From NCBI GenBank assembly GCA_900088475.1, contig FLMG01004043.1:7432-25026 (forward strand): a stretch of DNA of 17,595 bases, in the 5' to 3' direction. Within the stretch, counting starts at the first letter, position 1. The number at the start of each line of letters is the position of its first letter. This DNA is from Hyphochytrium catenoides. Lineage: Eukaryota > Sar > Hyphochytriomycetes > Hyphochytriales > Hyphochytriaceae. The position numbers and the translations under genes are program-made. The notes beneath the pieces are model-generated. The model did no database searches. It saw only the letters and a list, made by a program, of their open reading frames with translations, and was not told where the DNA came from. Of this stretch, positions 9,033 through 16,796 are shown in pieces.

Positions 9033-10017
9033 CTACTTTGATCGTTCCGAAGCGACGTCCTTGTTGTCTTTACGTTCGCTGAACCGGCTAGTGTTATTAT
9101 TGCGCCCTGTCTGTCGGCCGGTGATGTTTGAGGCTGCGCCATCATTTCGCGAGGAATCCGCGCCAAGGCGCCCAGATTGTCGTTGTGTACCGGCTTGACT
9201 GGCTCCCATCAAACTGGTTCCACCTTCACCATGACGAGAATGGTTCTCTGCAAACTTCTCTGCTTCTGCCAAGTTAATGCCATCTGCAAATGACATCTGT
9301 GTGCTCTCCGTTGGCACAATGCGACCTACAACGGCATGGGGAACCATTCTTCTAAGAGCATAAGAAAAGAGATTTGTCCACTCCTGCATCACTTGGTATG
9401 TGGCGTTTGTTCCCAAGGAGTGGGATATGGTAGTGAGAGCAGTCTCAGCGTAGACGCTGTACATCCATGGTCTGACGCCTGGCTTAAGATTATGTGTCTC
9501 TCCTAAGCCTCGTAGTCGCATGTCCACTACGGTCAGATTTGATGTGTCAACTGATGTCAGAAAGTCCAAAGCCATGATAAGAACATTTCCTTTCTTTGCC
9601 ATGTCGTCCCCAAAAACGCTCTTAAAAGCATCAGTTCGCTCGTCTAGCCGCTCATAGAAATCGAAGTAAAACGCTATGGCTCCAGATGTGCCGTTTCGGT
9701 CAGTTTTGAGGATGTGTTCCCAGCTCTCTCTGCAGACTCCGACCGTCTCCTCGGTGACAATGGGGTCCATTGGGAATGTTGGGGGCATATAGTGCTCAAC
9801 AATCTCATCGTATGTGAGCCCTTCATCCAGGATAATTTGTTGCATTCCATTGGTGGCCATCGCTTCCTTGGAGACTGACTTTGGATGACCAGAAGCATCC
9901 TTTTCCTACAATATTCACCGGTGACGGGGATCATAAGCCATAATGCCAGTAAAAATAACAAGGGAAGTCTTCAAATACCTTCTGCGCTTTCCCCTCGCTA
10001 GACTGGATAGCTCCCAT
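9033..10017 (-). CDS. Globin with N-myristoylation signal and disordered C-terminal tail
   Basis: This is a haem protein of the globin superfamily, 303 aa. Exon 1 (9979-10017) encodes MGAIQSSEGKAQK, and a 73-nt intron leads to exon 2 (9033-9905). Gly2 with Ser6 fits the N-myristoyltransferase consensus, so the protein may be membrane-attached; internal ATG starts (from 9860) would lose this. The globin fold runs from about residue 64 to 202. A-helix Trp75 lies in ESWEHIL, and the B/C helices contain FYFDFYERLDER and end at SVF (Phe111, likely CD1). The E helix is DMAKKGNVLIMALDFL and the F helix is LGETHNLKPGV, with His151 as the probable proximal F8 ligand. H-helix marks include QEWTNLFSYALRRM. 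By alignment to bacterial and algal globins, the residue before the E-helix glycine (E7) is Lys118, not His or Gln. The last ~90 residues are Ser, Arg, Asn and Gly-rich and look disordered. Function (oxygen, NO or redox sensing) cannot be read from sequence. Confidence 0.8.
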
Positions 10018-10064
10018 GGTGCTTAGATGGTATCGAGGTTCAAGAGCTACAGACGGGAGGGGTA
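10018..10064. promoter_or_regulatory. Compact divergent promoter between globin and a plus-strand gene
   Basis: The globin start codon (minus, 10017) and the proposed start of the next plus-strand gene (10065) are 47 bp apart, so core promoters and 5' leaders must overlap or be very short. I see no obvious TATA element. If the plus-strand gene really starts at the downstream in-frame ATG at 10140, the gap is 122 bp. Confidence 0.35.
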
Positions 10065-10485
10065 ATGTATGGAACGGGAGAGTCCTGCCGTAGTAGGAAG
10101 AAAATCTTGTACAAAGCTCTTCCTCGTCCTCTTCACAAGATGACGAGGTAAGGAGAGAGGTGGCGTGGTGCCTTAACCTAGACTCTCAGGTTTTCCCTGG
10201 GTGAAGTATTGATAAGGCTGACACCTGCAGAAGCGGCGCAAGTAGAGCAAGCAATTGACGCGCAGGGGCTAATTCCGCGGTAAGGAATGCGAGAAATGAG
10301 AGTGGGTTGGACCACTAGAAAAGACGAATCGCTACCTGGCCCGGCTTCGAAGCCTTTCTTCTTGCTGCCTAGGTGAGGTTTAAAAGTAGTATCGCCTTGC
10401 ACTTTCCATCGAGCACTGTGCAGCCTGACACAGGGAATTAGAGGCATCTGGGAAGACACACTATTCACTCAACAACGCTATCTGA
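10065..10485 (+). CDS. Four-exon small protein, unrecognised
   Basis: Exons 10065-10147, 10190-10279, 10319-10372 and 10434-10485 are separated by introns of 42, 39 and 61 nt, all GT-AG and all in phase 2. The sum is 279 nt, 92 aa, TGA stop. The reading frame looks strongly protein-like across every junction: KMTRFSLGEVLIRLTPAEAA, then QVEQAIDAQGLIPR, KDESLPGPASKPFFLLPREL and ASGKTHYSLNNAI. The first 25 residues are basic (SRKKILYKALPRPLHK). A second in-frame ATG at 10140 would give a 67-aa form starting MTRFSLG; the frame is also open upstream of 10065. There is no signal peptide or membrane segment, and a helix is likely across APAEAAQVEQAI-like residues near 40-52. I do not know the family. 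It is divergent from the globin and about 100 bp upstream of the next plus-strand gene. Confidence 0.6.
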
Positions 10486-10586
10486 CACTGGCTTAAGAGG
10501 GAAACATTGATACTTGCTTGAGGAAGGGAGGAGGTCGTAGTAGTGACCCTTTGGCCTAATGTTTAGACAGGATCTAGGAAGTTATA

Positions 10587-11288
10587 ATGGCACTTGTAAC
10601 TTTCCATATCTCACTGGTAGATGAAGACGATCGCTGTCTCAAGGCCTTAGGCGGCCCTTCAATCAATGAGCGGTGAGTGCTGATTCTCCAGCATGAATGG
10701 GTCAGTAGTCGCCGGGCAATCTACCGGGAGCAAATGTGTAACATGGTGCTCACCTCATCTCCTCCATTATGAAACCACTGCTTCTAACAAGATTGCTATT
10801 GACTGAATGGCTGGGTCAATAAGGGTAACCGCTTCATTCGTCCTATTAGACTTGGACCTGGTCTTCTGCTAGGCCGTCAAAGGAACCAAACCACCGAGCA
10901 CCAACATTGTTGGGCCTTGGAAAATCACCTCCCCCGAGTGTCGCTTCAACAACTGGATGGTACATAGATGCTGCGTCACCAGAGCAAAAGTACAAGTAGT
11001 ATAACCCAGATACCTAGGAGATGTTACTGCCGCCTGTCTCGTTCGGGCTCCTAACCCGTGAACCTCACAGCAGGGAGAAAGTGGTGGTGACAATCCTGTT
11101 TCTTCTCGTCCTCCTCCTCATGATGAAGACCTTCTGTATAAGTATGAAAGCACTAACATAATCAGTCAATGTCTTGCACTACTGTTGGGACAGGGTTGGT
11201 GGGCGGTTACTACTTCTTTGTAATGCATGTGTTTCCTTGGTTAGCGTTACCGTTTCGACAGCTCTTCTACTACAAGTCCTTGGAGTGA
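10587..11288 (+). CDS. Five-exon small protein, unrecognised
   Basis: Proposed exons: 10587-10672, 10709-10745, 10873-10959, 11071-11194 and 11245-11288. Introns are 36, 127, 111 and 50 nt, phases fit at each junction, and the total is 378 nt, 125 aa, TGA stop. The first exon opens MALVTFHISLVDEDDRCLKA after ATAATGGCA and ends at a strong GTGAGT donor. The third, after a pyrimidine-rich acceptor, reads NIVGPWKITSPECRFNNWM. The fourth has an acidic, Pro-rich stretch (RPPPHDEDLLYKYE) and a hydrophobic helix NIISQCLALLLGQ. The last ends PFRQLFYYKSLE. The acceptor of exon 4 follows a CCTAAC branch site. The 36-nt first intron is the weakest point; an alternative acceptor 3 nt earlier keeps frame. 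A rival frame through exons 3-4 would give a transmembrane stretch but has poorer codon usage. I do not recognise the family. Confidence 0.5.
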
Positions 11289-12002
11289 AAGGTTCTTTTC
11301 CTTCTATTATACAGGAGGGTGTGCTATAACAGAAATGTTCCCAAATGTTCATCATGTAAACTTTAACCTACTAACGACGCCAGTACCCTCACATCCGACT
11401 GAACTGGAAACGACCCTTTGTCCAAGTAGCTTGGAAGACTCAGTCTGGGAGGAGGCAGGGAAGGCTGGAGAACAACAGGAGAAGAGGAGAAATACATAGT
11501 AGGTATTGACTCTTGACCGAACTGCCTAAATCTATACTACCATCCTCTTTCACACTACTGCCTCCGCCATGAAGAGAAGACCACCTGTAAGAAACGGATC
11601 CTATTTCTGAAGACTCCTGTTTCCTCTTCACAAGCGCTTCTAGTACTGCTGGTCCCACTCCGTAACACTAAAATTCGTCGTGTAACAACCTCCTTCTTCC
11701 TTCTTCGTTATCATTATTCGAAGCGGCTGTAATGCATTACTCATCCCTGCGACACTCATCAGAGGATTACGGTGGAGTACTACTGCCTTTTACTATGCGT
11801 ATTATCACTACCTCTCTATGGGTCTTTTCCGGTCTTGACTTGCGAGGTAGTTACCATCAGATTTGTCCTCGTTTAGCTCTCCTTTGAACGTTCCAGTGAT
11901 GATATCTCATAGACCTCTAGATCAAAGGCTAGTTCTTCAAGCGGCGATGATAGAACAATAGTCGCCAGAACGGAGCAGGATCCTACTTGCTGCTGATGAC
12001 TT
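11289..12002. other. Mostly intergenic, with one short plus-strand ORF
   Basis: The only start-to-stop frame worth noting is 11335-11499 (plus, 54 aa), opening MFPNVHHVNFNLLTTPVPS and ending in a basic KRRNT. It meets a possible GTAGGT donor at its stop codon, so it might be a first exon. A second short ORF from ATG 11732 (about 50 aa) is no better than chance. Splice partners are unclear, so I leave both uncalled. Confidence 0.35.
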
Positions 12003-12207
12003 AGCTCATCATGGTGGTTTGCCTGTTGGAAGAGAAGTTGACGTCTGTCTGCAAGGAGGCCAACCCTTTGAGCAAGGCAGCAAGAACGAACCGCTTTCGT
12101 ATGACAAGGTCTTCGTTCTCGACATATGGTTCACCAGAAGGACGGATCGCATGAACTTGTATGATAGCACCGCAGCAACAAAAGCTGCAGCTTCAGCGTA
12201 TCTTTGA
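12003..12207 (+). CDS. Coding-like tract, possibly a terminal exon
   Basis: Two overlapping plus-strand frames look protein-like. One starts at ATG 12011 and ends at TGA 12154 (47 aa): LLEEKLTSVCKEANPLSKAA then TNRFRMTRSSFSTYGSPEG, with C- or G-ending codons favoured. It lies directly after a good acceptor (TGCTGATGACTTAG, ending at 12004). The other runs to TGA 12207 and reads REVDVCLQGGQPFEQGSKNE, then DKVFVLDIWFTRRTDR. Only one can be right, and neither has a recognisable domain. The minus-strand frame over the same bases is probably a shadow. Upstream exons were not resolved. Confidence 0.3.
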
Positions 12208-12231
12208 ATTATGTAGTGAAGATTGAAGAGC

Positions 12232-12593
12232 TCTACGGCTACTCTTCTCTTTATGTTTCTCCTTCTTCCGTTTCTGTTTCCCGCTTCCATCTCCTCCCAA
12301 ATCGCCTGAACTTTATCTTCGTTATTATTCTTTCTCATCATTGTCTTTTTCCTCCTTTAAGCTAGGACAACTCTCATGAAGAAGATGAGGAATGTGGTGA
12401 AGAATGAGGAGGTCTACGGCTACCCTTCACTTTATGTTCCACATTTTTCCGCTTCTGTTCCCGCTTCCGTCTCCTCATCCCAAATTGCCTCAACCTTATC
12501 TTCCTTATTCTTTCTCATCATCATCGTCTTTCTCCTCCTTTAAGCTAGAACAACTCTCAATGAAGAAGATGAAGAATGTTGTGGTCATAGGGC
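12232..12593. repeat. Imperfect tandem duplication, two copies of ~181 bp
   Basis: Copy 1 is 12232-12412 and copy 2 is 12413-12593, both opening with TCTACGGCTAC. They align over their length with scattered substitutions and a few indels in CATCAT and TTATTA tracts, roughly 85% identical by eye. Both contain the block TTCTTTCTCATCAT and the block CCTCCTTTAAGCTAG. The unit is C/T-rich on the plus strand. Open frames crossing it differ between copies, so it is more likely noncoding. Confidence 0.8.
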
Positions 12594-13349
12594 CAGTAAG
12601 TAAAATCAGAATCAGAGGAGGAGAAGCGAAGGCAGGAGCTACTACAAAGTCTTGGTGTCTTCTTTCCTTCCCTGTAGTCTCCTTAACGAAGGACTTTCGG
12701 GATATGCACTCGGGTCTGAGTTTCCATCCATGTTAGTTCTTGGTGCAGATTTTCATCTTTCATTCCTCCTTCTGGTGGTACAAGTACCGGTTCTATCTAC
12801 CTTCCCTAATAATCCAGCTGGGCTGGATTACGCCTTACCATGGGCGAGCCAGCGGCGAGCCGCCCGTATCTTATGAGTCCTACCTCTTGGGCTTTGGTGA
12901 TGGAGTGATGTCTCTCCCGGCCATGCTTTGCCATACAGTCTCCACACAAAGGTTGTGACGTGTTACCGCCAAGACGTTTAGTGTGACAGAATGACAAGCT
13001 GTTGACACTCATAAGCAGAAGGTTTGGACCGAATTGCCTGGAAGGAGACTCGAGTATCACCAAATCGACCCAGCCATTGTATGACAGAATGACAAACATT
13101 GGACAAGACGCAGACAGACACTGAGCTCATAAGCCTCAAACCTTTGGCCACTCCCTTTCCACACGCATCAGCCTGTTGCCTAAACTGGGCTCGCCCACCT
13201 CAGGTGGGCTCGCAATTAAATATTATTATAAGGGTTCTGATTCCTACTAGTAGTAGGAAAAAGGATCGGACCGCTGCTATAGACCACCAGTAGTACTTGT
13301 ACTACGAAGAACTGCAACAACTGGTGGTTATCACTCAGTAGTAGTAAAT
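12594..13349. other. Intergenic region with hairpins and diverged repeats
   Basis: I see no supported exon. Open frames at 12740-12958 (plus) and 12806-13099 (minus) lack convincing codon pattern or splice partners. Two diverged copies of a ~100-120 bp segment may be present: the string GACAGAATGACAA occurs near 12984 and 13083, and CTCATAAGC near 13008 and 13126. Several perfect inverted repeats sit at 13193-13328. Confidence 0.5.
13193..13328. repeat. Cluster of perfect inverted repeats (hairpins)
   Basis: Four near-palindromes occur within 136 bp. They are 13193-13209 (GCCCACCT arms, 1-nt spacer), 13241-13259 (TTCCTACTA arms, 1-nt spacer), and 13283-13291 paired with 13320-13328 (ACCACCAGT/ACTGGTGGT). 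Inside the last pair is 13292-13303 (AGTAC arms, TT spacer). The density is unusual and may reflect a degenerate mobile element, a structured 3' UTR or a transcription boundary. Confidence 0.7.
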
Positions 13350-13938
13350 TTATAAAAGAAGAGATAGAAATGAGCATTCACGACTCTTCGAAAGGCGGGC
13401 TGCTCCGAGGAAGTGAACTTGTGTCCAAAGACTGTGCCCGGCAGCAGGTGGTGCTGGGCAGCAGCCCACAACCTTGGGAATGAACGTGCCATTCTTCTTG
13501 GGGGGATTACTGAAGACGTCCGTTATAGTGAAGGTTTGTAGTTGTGGTGTTGTCCCAGTAAAGTCGACTGTATGCGCACTCCAAGTACCCCACAAGTCAG
13601 TGCTTTGGGAAATGCCGTCAAGGGTGCGCACCTTTGTGGTAACTGTTTCTCCCCTTCTCTATAGCGTTGTGCCAGCAGTGAGTTTATCAGGGTTATAGCT
13701 TCTCTTCATTGCCCAAAGGCCCTTTACGTGCGGACAAGGGCGCAACAACTGTCTGACTGTTGTTACGAAATTTCGGAAGCCCAAGTCTCCTCCAATGAGA
13801 CGCCAGCACGTCAAGTCTTGTCACACACACCACACACCACTACTCATCCCAGTCATTGATGGTATGGCCACCACCCCGTTTCCATCATCAGACCAGCAGG
13901 TAGTAGCCAGCAGTCAGAGCGACAGCGATCCGCAGCAT
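13350..13938 (-). CDS. Candidate secreted protein gene, unrecognised
   Basis: A strong coding tract on the minus strand (13350-13658) reads TVTTKVRTLDGISQSTDLWG, then WSAHTVDFTGTTPQLQTFTI, TDVFSNPPKKNGTFIPKVVG and SLWTQVHFLGAA, ending at a TAA. It is Thr-rich with few charged residues, like an extracellular protein. A phase-0 intron of 69 nt (13659-13727, GTAAAG..TATAG) joins it to upstream sequence that is open in the same frame back to about 13810. The simplest model uses exons 13894-13938, 13728-13748 and 13350-13658 (124 aa). It starts MLRIAVALTAGYYLL, a signal-peptide-like stretch in frame by phase. A longer middle exon reading RLIGGDLGFRNFVTTVRQLL is also possible but needs an unplaced upstream junction. 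The first junction (GTCTGA donor) is weak. No family recognised. Confidence 0.45.
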
Positions 13939-14026
13939 CTGGGAAGGAACCTTTTGTCTCTTTCGATCTCGTTGTCCTTGCAGGCGACGAAGAGAAGATT
14001 GGGAGGAGAGGTGTATTACTCTCTTG

Positions 14027-14287
14027 ATGTTGGTCATCATCGGTGGTGCCTTGTGTAGGATGAAAACCCCACAGCAGACAAAGACACTCTCCTCCTGCAT
14101 CCGGGTCGGTAAGTCCCACTATGATGCCAGCAGGATCCTTTTTTCACGTTTGAGATCCAAAGCTCTGGACATGAGATTGAAAAGGAACAGAACACTCACT
14201 TCAAAAATAGACAACACCGAACCAGCAGCCCACGCTCTCATGAAACCCACTGAGTTCGAAAAGGTTACCAATCACCACTTCCCGTAG
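14027..14287 (+). CDS. Coding-like plus-strand ORF, unrecognised
   Basis: The frame from ATG 14027 to TAG 14287 (86 aa) opens with a short hydrophobic stretch, MLVIIGGALCRM, and continues SHYDASRILFSRLRSKALDM, then RNRTLTSKIDNTEPAAHALM and EFEKVTNHHFP. Codon usage is similar to that of accepted genes. A strong GTAAGT donor sits inside it at 14109, and a very good acceptor (long pyrimidine tract ending GCAG at 13983) lies upstream in plus orientation, following a GTAGTA donor at 13900. So this may be part of a spliced plus-strand gene starting near ATG 13864 (good GGTATGGCC context). That would overlap, on the opposite strand, the first exon of the secreted-protein candidate; both cannot easily be right. 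Confidence 0.3.
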   Translation: MLVIIGGALCRMKTPQQTKTLSSCIRVGKSHYDASRILFSRLRSKALDMRLKRNRTLTSKIDNTEPAAHALMKPTEFEKVTNHHFP

Positions 14288-14290
14288 GCG

Positions 14291-14452
14291 ATGAAAGGAC
14301 GATTGGAGTACAATCTTTCCCTGACTAGCCCATTGTACGTCTGTGCCTACATATATCGCCGTCCAAGTTTTCTGACGGTGCTCAAGCTGAGAGGAGCCAC
14401 TGGCGAAATATTCAGGGAGTCACTGGCGGGATATTCGGACTGTTGCTCTTAG
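14291..14452 (+). CDS. Short plus-strand ORF, unrecognised
   Basis: The 53-aa frame from ATG to TAG opens MKGRLEYNLSLTSPLYVCAY and continues YRRPSFLTVLKLRGATGEIF, with Leu, Arg and Tyr spaced as in real proteins. It sits 3 nt after the stop of the preceding plus-strand ORF and 120 nt before the ELMO gene. It could be an independent micro-protein, an upstream ORF in the ELMO 5' leader, or a missed exon. No domain is visible. Confidence 0.25.
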   Translation: MKGRLEYNLSLTSPLYVCAYIYRRPSFLTVLKLRGATGEIFRESLAGYSDCCS

Positions 14453-14572
14453 TGACAGTAGCGCTCCTCGTAAAGCCGACGAAGGTAGAAGTAGCCGATG
14501 ATGTTGCGGACTCGTTACCTTTCTGAAGGATAACCTGACGGAAGCTCTCTTTACTACTAAGGAGAATTGGTG

Positions 14573-15639
14573 ATGAGTATAGAAGCTCTTCTGCAGGAGC
14601 TAACTAAGTCTGTGAGAAGGAAGGAAAGAATCACGAGAGGCAGAGGAAGGAGAGTGGGTGAGGGTGCGTCTCTGAGTCATAGTAAAGTATTCAAGGTCAT
14701 ACCAGAGTACGGCGTGAAGAGGTCTTTTTTCTTGCCTGCTTAGGTCACAGGACCATGCTCTCCTTCCTTGCCTATTTGAACAAGTATAGGCTGCCCAACC
14801 CACCCAGTTCCTCTTCACAACCCAGAGTTCACTGCCGTGGAAACACGTCCTATCCAGCTTCTGAAGGCGGTGGCAGCACACTAGAGCGTATGCCAACTGA
14901 CCACGAAGTCTCCGTTCTTAGGCGGGTCCAAACTGAGCTACTTACCCCATACTCTGACGACGTACATCTAGACCTTCTAAACGCTCTCTGGGCCAGCGCC
15001 TACTCCGATCGACCGTTCAAACGGGTAGGCGTCGAGTGGAAGGCGCTGGGCTTCCAACGAGAGGATCCCGCATCAGACATCCGTGGGGGTGGAATCCGTG
15101 CGCTGAAGAACCTGATATATTACCTGGAGCATCATGGGCCCTCAGCTAGAGCTATTCTTGAACGTCGTCGGAATAGAGCTCAGGGGTCTGCAGAGAACTA
15201 TCCCTGGGCGACTGCTGGCATCATCATCAGCCGGACGGTGGCAGAGCAACTGATGATTGTCTCCGTCGCGGGGAGCAAGAGCTCAGACTTCCAGTCTTCC
15301 TTGCAGCCTTTTTGGCACATATGCGGCAGTGATCACTTTTTGTACGAGCTTTTCTGCTACACGTTTGAACTGTTGGATAAACTTTGGAATGAGGCCAATG
15401 CGACCTACATGGACTTCCCTAAGGTCCTACGGTCAACCAGAGACCGTCTTGCAGAGCTTATGAAACAGCCTCGGTTTTTAGAAGATCACCTACGCCACTT
15501 TGCTTCATCATCTAATCATAGCACTTCTGACGACGAGCGCGACCTGGATGAGGGCAAGTCGGCAGAAGATCCGCCGTCACTAAGTCCGAGCAAGGTACCA
15601 GAAGACAACAGAGCATATTCTGCCACTTCAACTTGGTGA
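14573..15639 (+). CDS. ELMO domain-containing protein (ELMOD-like)
   Basis: Short ELMO-domain proteins (ELMODs) act as GTPase-activating proteins for ARF and ARL2-type small GTPases, in membrane traffic and in mitochondrial and ciliary functions. Two exons, 14573-14663 and 14744-15639, flank an 80-nt intron (GTGCGT donor; TTTTTTCTTGCCTGCTTAG acceptor); 328 aa, TGA stop. Exon 1 gives a basic N-terminus (MSIEALLQELTKSVRRKERI). The ELMO domain spans about residues 85-270. It includes LLNALWASAYSD, the hallmark EWKALGFQREDPASDIRGGG (Trp129, Arg144), RALKNLIYYLEHH, YPWATAGIII, and a C-terminal helix starting TYMDFPKVLRSTRDRL. The conserved arginine implicated in GAP activity is present. The final ~55 residues are acidic and Ser-rich. 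A start at ATG 14755 would give 294 aa, but the frame is open upstream and the spliced version reads through in phase. Confidence 0.85.
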
Positions 15640-15920
15640 ATCCTATGGCGCCGTGACCATTCGATGGACTGCAACAGCACCCCGATGGGACATTTCAAGA
15701 AGCAGACAATTATAATTATGTGCTTCAACAGACCATCAGCTAAGAGACAGTCCCAACGCAACAAGAAGGAGGAGAAGATAAGTGAGACACAATAATATCT
15801 GTCCACATCATGATGCTAGTAGCAGTAGTCCCGTCAACGAGCACTATGACAATAAACACATCATCACCACCATCATACTAACAAAGGAGGAGCAGAACTA
15901 ATTAATAATCAGCAGTTCTC
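15640..15920. other. 3' flank of the ELMO gene
   Basis: No gene is seen here. The stretch is A-rich with CACCAT-type tracts and probably holds the 3' UTR of the ELMO gene. A minus-strand open frame at 15516-15806 runs into the end of the ELMO coding region and is a shadow. Confidence 0.5.
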
Positions 15921-16121
15921 CTAATAACAAGCGCGGATAATGACGAGGACGATGGACAACCATTGGAAGAAACAGGAGGGATCAAGATGCTCCTCGGAAG
16001 GCCGCCGGCTGTGAGGAGTTTCAAAATAATAAAACGGATCATCATCGTACCTCCCTTTATTATCATCACTACCGACTAGTCGTAGTGAGGAGGCCAACAA
16101 CAATAACATGCAACCAAGCAT
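15921..16121 (-). CDS. Possible small secreted or membrane protein
   Basis: From ATG 16121 the minus-strand frame gives 66 aa. It opens with a signal-peptide-like MLGCMLLLLASSLRLVGS, then an acidic stretch (DDNKGRYDDDPFYYFETP), and ends in a second hydrophobic run QWLSIVLVIIRACY before TAG. The frame is open further upstream to 16268 (GTG), including another ATG at 16231. The sequence is partly built from GAT and CAT repeats, so a chance ORF in low-complexity DNA is a real possibility. No family is recognised and no introns are obvious. Confidence 0.28.
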   Translation of the reverse strand: MLGCMLLLLASSLRLVGSDDNKGRYDDDPFYYFETPHSRRPSEEHLDPSCFFQWLSIVLVIIRACY

Positions 16122-16460
16122 CAGGAGGCTTCTGTTCCTACCGTAGCAGCTTATAGTCAATAGTGAGAATAATCCATGAGGACAGGTTTTATTGATGAAA
16201 TATCTATCACAAGCATAGGCGAATGCTACCATTTTTTGGAAAGGTATGATGATGATGAGCTCGCTCACAACAATATTTTTTAATAGGATAATACTACTGT
16301 TACTTAGCAGTAAGTTTGGAAGATGACGTGTTTGTGTTCCTCCAGATCGCCTTCCTACTAGTGGGGAGCAATACCAATAACACGAATGTGAAGTAGAACT
16401 GTACCAACCAGCAGTCTTGGCTCAGAGAGGCGGCTACTACAAAGAATATAGATATAATTC

Positions 16461-16479
16461 ATTCAGCCGAGGGCTGAAT
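16461..16479. repeat. Perfect 8-bp inverted repeat, 3-nt loop
   Basis: The arms ATTCAGCC and GGCTGAAT are perfect complements around GAG. No T-run follows, and terminators of this form are not expected in a nuclear genome. It is noted as structure only. Confidence 0.8.
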
Positions 16480-16796
16480 TATGTACTACTGTTCGTTGGG
16501 CGGGCGAGCCCTACTCGGGCGAAGAAGCCTGTGAAAGCTATGGGACAATAAAATGAGCAGGAGGCGAGGGGAGGTCCGTCGTCATAGCGGCATCATAGAA
16601 AGAGCTCTATCAATGAAGAAGGTTGTTACTAACTATAGTTGGAAAAAACATCGAATAATCATCATCAGTCCTCCGTTGAGAATGTAGTTCTACGTGATAC
16701 AACGGTCACGACAAAGCTTCAAGTCTCCAAATACGCCGTACTGAGAACCGCTACCAAGAGGTGGTGCCTTTGGGTAATAATGATAAGACAAAGTTA

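Noticed and set aside
10178-10468. Minus-strand 96-codon ORF
   Set aside because: The plus strand here carries exons with matching phases and strong splice sites; the minus frame is a shadow.
10673-10708. TGA recoding (readthrough) instead of a 36-nt intron
   Set aside because: The frame stays open after the TGA, but TGA ends RPA3, DNAAF6 and the ELMO gene, and the TGA lies inside a strong GTGAGT donor.
12009-12341. Minus-strand 110-codon ORF
   Set aside because: It covers repeat copy 1 and the antisense of a better coding tract; it has no motif, and the repeat part is low complexity.
12404-12736. Plus-strand 110-codon ORF over the tandem repeat
   Set aside because: It starts at a non-ATG codon, is dominated by Phe/Ser/Pro from the C/T-rich repeat, and the frame is not conserved between the two copies.
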